Shown here: in pieces, positions 45,824 through 54,956 of the stretch
Layout of the letters: each line of letters opens with the position of its first letter
Position numbering within the stretch: position 1 is the stretch's first letter
DNA from: Mycteria americana
Taxonomy: Eukaryota > Chordata > Aves > Ciconiiformes > Ciconiidae
DNA length: 64,000 bases
Direction: 5' to 3'
NCBI RefSeq assembly: GCF_035582795.1
Contig: NC_134390.1
Coordinates: 1,751,560-1,815,559 of the forward strand
Notes under the pieces: generated by a model
Told to the model about the DNA's origin: nothing
Seen by the model: only the letters and a program-made list of their open reading frames with translations
The model's database searches: none
Position numbers and translations under genes: made by a program

Positions 45824-48061
45824 TTCCAGCGTCGGGCAGAGGATCCGTACTGAGCAAAACTAGTTCTTCTGTGTATTAGAGCCCTTGAAATTCAGACCGA
45901 GCTGCATTCATGTACTTGCCGTGTTCCTCTTGAAGTATATTCAGCTCCTTGGATTGATCTAGTAGACTTTTCTCTAAAGCTGATTTTAAAGTCCGGTCAC
46001 AGGCAGGGAAGGGAAAAACAGGACTGCATACCAAACAGTTATCCTAGCGTCCCAGCTCTGGTGAAGGAGGAGCTGCCAGTCTGTTGCGTAACCAGGATAA
46101 ACTGGGCAGTACAACTTTGTGTGTAACCCCTGGTCAAAATGTCATAAGATGCCCTAATTTGGTGTTCAGCAGTTTCAGGTTACAGTTCATATCTCTTAAA
46201 GCAACCGTGTGTTGTCTTTGGTGAGCTAAAGGAAATTAATCTGAACTCAGACTCGCTGTAGGCATTTTGTTAGAAGTTTGATTAACATTTCATTTAAAAC
46301 ACATTTGTTTAAGAGTTCATTTACCACGCTGTTGTAAGTAGGTGGATGAGCGCTTGCTCTGTGCTCTCTCTGCAGCAGCAGTTTTCAGTCTTTCCACTTT
46401 GTGGACGCCTAAAATACTTTGGTATGCACATATGGGCTCCTGTGCAGTGAACGAGCTTGCTTTTCTTAGTTATCTTTCAGACCTTTGATGAGAATCATGG
46501 AACAGAGATAAAACTATTAATTCAGTACTCACTGCATACAGTATATGGCTTGGTTTTATTAACTTTATAAGCTTGAGTCAACAATGAACGATCCATTCTA
46601 TGCTAAATGCATTCTGTAAAACTTTTTCAACTTTGCAGTTGCCGGTGCTTTTCCAAAGGACTCGGTAGCAACGTAGGTTAGCCACTAGCATTTAATTGCC
46701 CTGCTCCAGGTGAGCCTAGTACAGGGAAAGAAGGACTTCAGGCCCCTAATAAAGGCAGTTTTCTTGTGAAATGCGTTGGAGAATTTTGTTTGTCTGTGAG
46801 TGGTGGGTAGTCCCGCTGTCCCGTGAGCTGCCTCCTCCCTCTACTGGTAATAAAGCAAATATAAAATCCAGCATACGGCGACATTGTTATTAGACTGCTT
46901 TATTAACGAACTCTGTTGTCATACCTTCATACCTCCACCTTGTGGCAACTATATTAGAGAAACAAATTTGAACGACAGGAATTACTTTCTGTGTAGACTA
47001 GTTGCATGTGTACAGAGCACAAAATAGAGACATTAATGCATTATTTTCTTATAATCTGTGCCAGGTTTTAATTCCTTACTGCTAGACTGCAGGATATCAT
47101 AGAAAAGGTTAAACAGTGGCCAAGAGAGCAGCACCTTCCTTTGGTGTCCTAGGGGAGTTAAACTGGAAAACATTTCTAATGAAACTCCTGGCTTTTAAAA
47201 GAGACCTCTTTAACGTGTGATCTAGACTGGAGGGAGAGTGGAAAATGAAGAGTTTAAGCATAGGTAAAACATCTTAGTAGAGCATGACAAAAGGGCTCTA
47301 AGGACATGACTGATCTAGTAGCAGCATTTTACAGTGGAGATGAGATTTCTGCCATCTGATTTCACAAATGCCCATTTTCCCCCAGGGTAAAGGGGAGTTC
47401 TGTTTTTTGCTTTGTAGGTGGCTGTTTCAAGTTAAATCAGTGCTGGCAGCATTAGCATCTAATGGCCAGTGAGAACTACGGCTCGTGAGCTGGTGTTGTA
47501 ACGAGCACTTCCCTGAATAAACAGAAGTCCTGTCAGGGAGGACTGTACTGGCACGGGCAAACAAACGCCTGCTCGTAAATATATTTCATAATGGGAAGAC
47601 GGAAATGAAAATGCTCTTACTGATGCCATATCTATTATGCATGTGTCCTGTATCGGAAACGTTAGAGGTTGGGCATTATTCTCTGCCCTTCGAAAAACGT
47701 TAGCCCTCTGTACTTGCTTGCATGTTTCTTCTGTTCCCTTTCTTCCCTCTTCCCCTTCTCAAGTGTCTAAGATGCTGACTCCTCCTTTATTTTGTATTTT
47801 GTGCTGTCTAGACTTCTTTCCAGTTTGCCTGGTCCCTGTGCAGCAGCTCTACTTCAGAGCTCTATCCAGAAAGCCTCTCTAACAAATGGAAGAATGTGAT
47901 TCCCAGTTTGAAGGTGCTGTGGCTGCCCAGGAGGTTTTCCATACTTTTATTCTGGGGAGCCAGCTGCTGTATGTGGGCTGACCATACGGGTGAAAACCCG
48001 TCTACAAAGCATGAAAGGAGTACTGAAGGCAGGTCCTGTGTCCCGCAGTGCTCATGGTCAT
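45824..48061. other. Intergenic interval between the two METTL7A-type genes
   Basis: About 2.2 kb, AT-rich to average composition, holding the promoter of copy A (right of 45823) and the 3' end of copy B (left of 48062). No CpG island marks the copy A promoter. No further exon is recognised. Confidence 0.55.
47946..47951 (-). terminator. Poly(A) signal of METTL7A copy B
   Basis: TTTATT on the plus strand (AATAAA on the minus strand), 111 nt past the stop codon of copy B. Position and sequence fit a normal cleavage/polyadenylation signal. Confidence 0.55.
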
Positions 48062-50517
48062 TTATTTTACTGCATACCCAATGATATGAGGACTAGTAGG
48101 AATCCAGTAAGGTGTGACATGAATGCGCCTCAAATTCAGTTCTGAGAAATTCGTCTTCTCCAGCTCCTTCTGTGTCTCTCTGCTCAAGGAACACCCGTCT
48201 CCAAAATACTTCCAGACTGGGTCACAGACCCTTTGCCAGAAGTAGGTCCAACTGGAATGATCTGCAGCCACATGCTCCAAGAAGTAGAAAGCTCCACCCT
48301 GGAAAACAGTGCCATCAAAAAAAATTTAAAAGGACTTGGAGCTGTTCACCTCTGTATGCAGCATTTAATCTTTAATCTGTTCACCTCTGTATGCAGCATT
48401 TTATCTTACGTTATCTGATAAAAGGCAGGTAAACACGCTGCCTTTTATCATCACCTCTCTGAAGGCCAGCCTCCTTTCCTAGATGTTACGCATGCTAGAG
48501 GCATGTTTGGTTTGACCTGTGAAGTCTCTAAAAGTGCCTCCCATTCAGTTTTCGTTGAAGCTGGTGGTTATTACTGGAGGACTACATGTTTACTGGTAGG
48601 TGCAATTTAGGATTGTGCAAGAGGCAGTACGGTCTGATGGCAGGAACTGCTGCCGGCGGGTTTTTGTCTCTGCCTCGGATGATCTTGGACAAACCACTTT
48701 AGCTTCCTTGTGTTTCAGTTTTTCTCATCTGAGAAATGTGAATAAACAATTTGCATACCCTACATACCAGCGGGGAAGAGAGTTTATTTCTTAATGTTTA
48801 TAAAACATGTGAGAGAGCTTTAGCAAGCAGAAATCTAGCGTCCCAGCTACAGTCAGTATACGTAGTGCAAAATAGTTTTGTCATTGTCAGTCTTGTGAAC
48901 CCTATCAACCTTTAATTGTGTCTTTGACCACATCTGTTCAATGTCTTTCTGTGTTTATTAATAACAGATAAAAAGCAAATCTGGTGTTGTAAGCAAACCT
49001 TTCCTGTAAAACTTGCTCAGTGGAGCCAAACAGAGAAGTCACGGGTTCAGAGCTGATGTTCCCTTCCTTTTCTTCGTGGAGGGTGTTGGGTATGATCTTA
49101 CTTCCTCTCCCCTAGTTTTGCTTTGTAAGAGTGCACAAGATTGTCTCGAGGAATTAATTAGGTTTTCAGCCACATGCAGGGCTGAAGTCTCACTCACCCA
49201 TGGAGGCTCTGGCCAGTTACATAGATTTAGCTCACCTCCATGGATAGGATTTGTGTTAAGATTAATTTAAACTCTTCCCCAGTTATTCTAACTGGAGAAA
49301 AAAGTATTGGGAGAGAGATAGGTGAATGTGGCATTTTACAAGTGTCACCTTAGATTATAATGAAAATACCTGCTCAGGTGGACAAGTTTTAAAGATAAGA
49401 GAGAGAATCACTAGAGAATATACATGGCAACTATGAACTGAAACTGGTATTAATGATTTACCCATGTTACAATGCACATCCCTTCCTGCTTCCCTCCCCT
49501 TAGTCCACCATCGTACTGCAGTAATCCTGCTTATCCAGTACTGCGCTGCTCCTCCTCGCTCCCAGCACCTCCTGGGTCGTTTGGGGGCTTTTGTTTGCTT
49601 GGTTTTTCTTCTTTGCTGTTTCTTTCTGAAACACCTTTAGCCTTTGGATTTTTTGCAGGTTGCCCAGCTGCAAGTGCAGGAGCCAGGCTGCCCGGATTGA
49701 GTAGCTGTGTCTCTCCCTTGCCCGGGCAATCGGCACCGCCATGCAGGTACTGCAGACCTTGTGCGTGCATGGCAGCACACCGGTTGCTGAGGAGGGAGAG
49801 GGGAAGCAGGCTGAGCTGGTTCTTTTACCTGCAGGTGAAGCAGGGCAAAAAAAAATTACTTCTGAGTGGATAAGTGGGTATGATGGTTGACTTTAAACTC
49901 TTTCGTGGCCCAGTGCAGGTGATTGCATTTATCCTAAATGTAGGTCAGTACACACACGATAAGCTTGGCTTATCGTGACACAAATCAGCATCCCCGATCT
50001 CCCTCGTGCTGCCCCAGCTTACCAGCCTGAGCACTCGCAAAACCTCCATCAGGACTTTCTCAGTGCTGGTCACGGAGCAGAGCACTAAGGTGCACACCAC
50101 CACGTCCACGGTGCCGTCCAGTATTTGGTGCAGATCCTCGCCAGAAGCAACCACCACATGTTCAAGCTTAAGGTGCCGGTTCTCCGAGAGGCTCTTGAGG
50201 AGGAACTTTCTGAAATTGGGGTTAGGGTCGGTGCACGTCAGCCGGCAGCCTGGGGGGTAGAACTGGAAATTGGTGCCAGTGCCCGTGCCGATTTCCAGCA
50301 AGATGAGCTGGCCCGAGGGGCCTGCAAATTTTCTTAAGTTGCTGAACAGCTCTTGTTTCTGCTTGTAGACCTTATGGTTGTACATGGGCGCCACCTTGGC
50401 CATGACATATGGAAAGACTTTCTTATAGAAGGAGTCCCATAAGCCCAGGCAGGCAAGTCCGTGGACGGGCAGGAGGAGGAGCTGAACGCAGCGCCGGAGG
50501 AAGGAGGCGAGCAGCAT
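48062..50517 (-). CDS. METTL7A: METTL7A/TMT1A-type methyltransferase, copy B (2 exons)
   Basis: Second METTL7-family methyltransferase. Exons in transcript order: 50517-50023 (165 codons) and 48298-48062 (78 codons plus stop); 243 residues. N-terminal anchor MLLASFLRRCVQLLLLPVHG, SAM motif I LLEIGTGTGTNFQFYPPG, acidic motif TCTDPNPNF, ASGEDLHQ, DVVVCTLVLCSV, then GGAFYFLEHVAADHSSW and C-terminus PHIIGYAVK. An in-frame ATG at 50694 would add 59 GC-rich residues; I chose 50517 because it gives the family length and N-terminus. At the exon junction this copy reads LRL-GGAF where copy A and human have LRP-GGAF. TCTDPNPNF and FSNLRKFAGPSGQ are closer to human METTL7A than copy A is. Confidence 0.9.
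48342..48411. repeat. Tandem duplication, 2 x ~35 bp
   Basis: CTGTTCACCTCTGTATGCAG occurs at 48342 and again at 48377, each followed by CATTT[A/T]ATCTT. It lies in the intron of METTL7A copy B, close to the acceptor side of exon 2. Confidence 0.85.
48605..48770 (+). repeat. MIR SINE fragment
   Basis: MIR-like block order: GAGGCAGTACGGTCTGATGG, TTTTTGTCTCTGCCTCGGAT, GATCTTGGACAAACCACTTT, TTGTGTTTCAGTTTTTCTCA, TCTGAGAAATGTGAATAA. It lies in the intron of METTL7A copy B, opposite to the gene. Recognised by eye. Confidence 0.7.
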
Positions 50518-50760
50518 CCCCGCAGCGGTGGCCGGTGTCGGGCTGCCGGCACGCCCGGCCCCCTCCGCAGCCGTGGCTGCTGCCAGGGCCCGCTGAACCG
50601 GATGTGTCTGTCCGTCTGTCCCGGCTGGTTGGCCGGCCGCCAAGCGCCCTCTTAAAGGGGCAGCGCTGCGGTTGTGCGGAACTGCTGGGAACACCTGAGC
50701 GGGGAGGGAGGGGGGGCAGCCCTGCCGAGCAGCCTGGCCGCGGGCAGCGAGGCTCTACCG
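50440..50760 (-). promoter_or_regulatory. GC-rich promoter region of METTL7A copy B
   Basis: CpG-rich block overlapping the first codons and extending about 240 bp upstream of the copy B ATG (50517). Copy A has no comparable block, which suggests the two copies are controlled differently. Confidence 0.5.
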
Positions 50761-53282
50761 GCTTGTTAATGCAGAAGTTGTTTTGAATTTGTTGCCTGTA
50801 CGGAAACGTTGAACTGGGTTGAACCTGGAGGCTCGGATCCTGCCTGCTTTGAGCCTGTTCTCTGGGAGAAACAGCCGATCCGAACCCCACGAGTGTTTTG
50901 CGTGGCAGTTTTGGGACTGCTGTATCATCACACCTCTGAGCGGCTGTGCCACGGCGTGCGGTGCGCGCTCGCCGTACCTCTCGCCTCTCCCAGCAACTGG
51001 CAGGTTTAGCTACTGGCTCATCTTATAGGCGATACAGAGCTTGCTTAAGAACATCGTACACTTGTGTAACGAGAGGATTGCACCCACGATATAGAAGAAG
51101 GCTTTTCAGTCTCTCTGGCTATCCACAGGTAACAACCCGTTTAAATTCCATAGTCACGCCAGCTACTAAACTTTGTTTTAGCCTCAGCTGGCTTGCACCG
51201 TGTCTGTTCCAGCAAAGATGCGCGGGACCTGGTTATTCCTACTGTATATATGCCCTGTAGGCTTTGCAGAGGCGTGTGTATGGCACATCCCTGTCCACAA
51301 AGCCTAGGAACTGCCGAGGCGCTTCAGAGGTCACTACACCGAAGGTGAAGGGAGAAGTGAGGGCTGTAATGATGAAATAAGGAAAAGGCAGTATCCTTAT
51401 CAAGCCTTTTTTTTTTTTTTTTGGTACTGAGCAGCTGTGTGCTCCTTAAAGAGACAGCGCAGTGCCAGGTAGTTCTTGTTCAGATTGAGAATTACAGAAT
51501 TATTAGTTCTGTGGCCTAAGCTCTGGGTAGTTTTGTTCTCTTTTAACCCAAAGAGGGGGTTTGTGGTTTTTATTAGCTTTACTGTTCTGATTACAGGCAA
51601 GCAAAACCATTAGCTGGAGTTGTAATATTTATCTGCTTTACGAGGCAGCATTATTTTGGAAATACTTTCAGACTCTGAGTGTACTCATTTTCTGAGGATT
51701 CCCTTTCGACCTGGAGTGGGATAATGAACTGGATAGTCCAGACGGTGCTCAGAAGGGTGGATGGGGCAGTCTGCGAAGGCTTAACTCTGGATAGGGATGA
51801 TGCTGAACTTCATGCCTCTAATCTGGGGTAGAGTCTCTCCCAGGCTGTGCCAGGATCGCTTCGGTCAATTAGGAACTTTTTATTTGTTTTGTTATCACTG
51901 TTCAACCTCTGAGGGCATTGACCTATATATTTCTTTAAGCGCCTTGCTTAAAGATATCTTATACAAACTGTAATAACACCCTTGGGGCCCCAGAATGTCC
52001 TTGAAGTATTTCTGGTGCGTGGCCCGCCCCAAAGGGACCCGTGTGCCCACCGTTCCCAGCAGCTCTGTGGGTGCCCTAGTTGGGAGCTGGGGTGTGCTCC
52101 TGCATTTCCAGCCCAGGGTCGGCTTGCCTTGCCGCCCGCCTGCTCCCTTCGGCCAGTGCCGGCAGCTTCGCCTGGGCGCAGCACGGTGTGCTTCAAGCTG
52201 CTGGCACCATTAGCTATGTAGAGAAGGTATTTTTTCTCATGTTACATGACTTAACTTTCATGTTTGGACACCTAAACACTCTATATTTGGGAGATACTAT
52301 CCTGTTTCTCAGCAGTTTGTTATTGGTGGAATTTTTCCTATATTTCAGTGTTTTATTTCTACTTATTTCACATCTGCTGGAAATTTAAGCCTTAGTGAGA
52401 ACTGAGCTGCAGAAAGTCCAGTTTGGACTGAAAATTTCTCAGTATCCGTAGCTTTCTGTATCAGCTTGTTTAATGTCTGTGTAACTGCTTTTGATTAGTT
52501 ATGGCTTGAGATATCTACATTTTTTAGGTTGCATCTGCCCTTGTGTTACAGTAGGGTAGTCCCATAAAAGTCAGCGATGTAAAGTGAGGGCAGATTTAGT
52601 TCCTGTGTCATTTCTAAAGCAAGATAAATGAGTTCTCCAGCCCAGTGCCGTGTCCTGCTAGCTTGTCTGCTCAGCACACAACTCCTCTGCTCAGAGGACA
52701 AAGATTTAAAATTCTGTGAGGAGGACATTTCTGCAAGGTGGATTTTTTTTTTTTCCCTAAAACAGCAACCTAATACAGTGTTTCAGGTTGTTCTTTCAGC
52801 AACACAGGCATAGTCTTATGGAGAACAAGAACTACGTAACAATAAAAATTGATCCTAAAATGGAAATCATAAATTATAGGCCTAACATTACAGGCGTAAA
52901 TTCTATGTATGAAGGAAGAGGAGTTGCCTCTCTTAACTGAAGAAGGGTAACTTGGGTCAGTTATTAGCACTCTCTTATTCACTGTTTTACTGGAAAAAAC
53001 AGAAATCTGCATATACGATGGGGTTGCAGCTGGGGACAGTATTCCGTAGTAGACTTCCACCTTCTCAGTGAGCCGCTGGGCACTGGGGAGCTCCACGGCT
53101 CCCCGAGAAACCCACCAGTGCTGAGGAAGGACTTTTGAGAAGAAATCGAATAGCCCAGGTCGCAATTAGAAGGAAGAAGCCAATGCAGTGCCTATATCTA
53201 CCGGACACAGAACATCACTGCGTATATGACATAAATGTCATTTTGGCACTTTTTAATTTCCTGTGTAAAATCTTACTGTTAC
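50761..53282. other. Intergenic interval upstream of METTL7A copy B
   Basis: About 2.5 kb of mixed composition with a T run at 51404-51422. The only coding-like sequence is on the minus strand near its right end (53.04-53.16 kb; see the exon-like block at 53283). No RNA gene or clear repeat is seen. Confidence 0.5.
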
Positions 53283-53372
53283 CAGATAGTCCAGGGATGA
53301 GGTCATGGAGCTGCTCTTGGTGATGCAACCTGTGATGTGCGTGGCCAGTGGAAATTTTAGCTTATCCTGAAA
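53283..53372 (-). other. Unidentified exon-like block (30 codons)
   Basis: On the minus strand a good acceptor, CTTTTTACAG, is followed by exactly 90 nt of open sequence in phase 0 (FQDKLKFPLATHITG then CITKSSSMTSSLDYL) and a donor CTG|GTAACA. The open frame extends past both sites, so this may be chance. A second possible 60-nt exon follows at about 53114-53055 (acceptor CTTCCTCAG, product HWWVSRGAVELPSAQRLTEK, donor GTGGAA). I do not recognise either. They would belong to a leftward gene starting in the 53.6-54.2 kb CpG island, or to nothing. Confidence 0.25.
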
Positions 53373-54298
53373 CTGTAAAAAGAAGAAAAAGAAGACAATG
53401 TGTTTGGCTGACAGAAAGTTTTCCTTTTGCTCTGTCGATGACACCTCTCACAGATGACACCGCGTGTTTGGTACAGGACTTTTGCACTTATTTCTGAAGT
53501 CCGTTCTGCGTGGATAGTAAATTAGACTGAGGTGAAATACTGGCCTAAACAAAGCTTGGCTCTCAGAGTTAGGAATTGTTGTTCGGAGCCACGTTCAGCC
53601 CGGGGGGTTTGCACACCCGCCCGTGCAGGAGCCAGCCGGTGCTCGGCGAGCTCAGCCTCTCCGGCACCGTGGGGTTTTTTCCACCGGAACCGCCATGGTT
53701 CCCGGTATCTCGGACGATCGCGGTGGGGGCTGATGCTGGGAGCTCTGTCTGTGCTCTGTGGTACCGGCACGGCCAGGCCCCGCTCGTCCCTGGGCGGGCG
53801 GTTGGCGAAAGCTCAGCTTAACCCGGCCTAGAGCTGCGCCTCCGACGCCGCCGGCAGCGCTCCGGGCGGGGGGCGCCGGGCCGCCTCGCCCCCCAGGTGG
53901 GGCTCAGCTCCGCAGGCACTCGGGGAAGCGTCTGCTCTTCGGGGCCCGGGCTCCCCGCCGGGGTGTCCCGGCTCCCCGCAGCGCAGCGGAGCGGAGCGGG
54001 GCGTTCCCCGCGCCCCCCGGCCGGCAGCCGCGCGGAGTTTTGCCACGCTCCCTAAGCCCCCTGCCGGCAGGCAGCGGCTGGGCAGGGGCCGGCGCCGCGC
54101 GGGGGGGGCAGCGCAGGCAGCGCACCAAGATGGCGACAACCGCAGTTCCTCCTGCAGCTCCCCCACCTCCGCAGTCCAGCAACGCCTTGCGGGAGACGCG
54201 CTAGTGCAGCGGCCACAGTAAGTTGCAGCCTCGGCGCGGGGACCCCGCGGGCCGTGCGGGGGGTGCCCGGGGACTCCCAGCCTTTGCTCCCCCGGATT

Positions 54299-54372
54299 CC
54301 CCCCCCCCCCAATTCATGGCCCCCCCCCACCCCCCCAGCAGCACACACTCTTCCCCCTGCCCCCTCCCCCCC
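54299..54372. repeat. C-run tract (G-quadruplex potential on minus strand)
   Basis: Several runs of six or more C within 75 bp, including CCCCCCCCCC at 54301 and further runs near 54320, 54332 and 54363. The minus strand has four or more G runs in close order, the minimal pattern for a G-quadruplex. It lies just inside the presumed first intron. Confidence 0.7.
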
Positions 54373-54925
54373 CATACCGGGCGGGGGCTTTGCCGCAGAG
54401 CGATTTTCCGGCAGCTCTTGGCTTGCATGGGGAGCGATCGCTGGTGCAGCCGGGGGGCAGGGATAGCCCCCTACCTCAAATCCGCCTCTTCCAGCGGCGG
54501 GGGGCTGCAGGGAGGGGGTGCCCGGGGAGCGCTTTCCCTCTCCCCCCTTCGGAGGAGAGTTCGCCCCGATGGATGCCCGTTCGCTCTGCGCTCAGGGAGG
54601 GGGTACCGGGGTGCCCCCGCTTCTCTCCCCACCCAACGCCGCCCTCCACGCCCCAGCAGCAGCCGGGATCCTTGGGGCTCCCGGGGCGGCCCCTGCCCCA
54701 GGTGGGGGAAGGTCCCTCCACCCTCCTCCCCCGCTCTCAGCTGCGGGCTGAGGCCCCCGTGCCCCGTGGGGAGGGGAGGGGAGGGCTGCCAGCCCTCCAG
54801 CCGGCCGTCTCTGCGGCCTCGGGGTCAGCCTTCCCCCGGCTGGGAGGCTGCTGCTGGGAGCGGGCCATCTCCCTCTGCACCCACCCTCAGGCTGGAGCAG
54901 TGGGAGCTCCGTTTGGGCCACCTTC

Positions 54926-54956
54926 TCCATCCATCCATCCATCCGTCCGTCCGTCC
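54926..54956. repeat. (CCAT)n/(CCGT)n microsatellite
   Basis: Four CCAT units followed by three CCGT units, a tetranucleotide repeat with a T/G variant block, inside the CpG-rich region. Confidence 0.9.

Noticed and set aside
50518-50694. N-terminal extension of METTL7A copy B from the ATG at 50694
   Set aside because: It adds 59 residues of GC-rich low-complexity sequence before a normal family start (MLLASFL) with the hydrophobic anchor; more likely 5'UTR.
51000-53500. Possible HIGD1C exons (expected beside METTL7A by human synteny)
   Set aside because: No sequence resembling the HIG1 domain (such as VPIGIAGFVTVV) was found on either strand.
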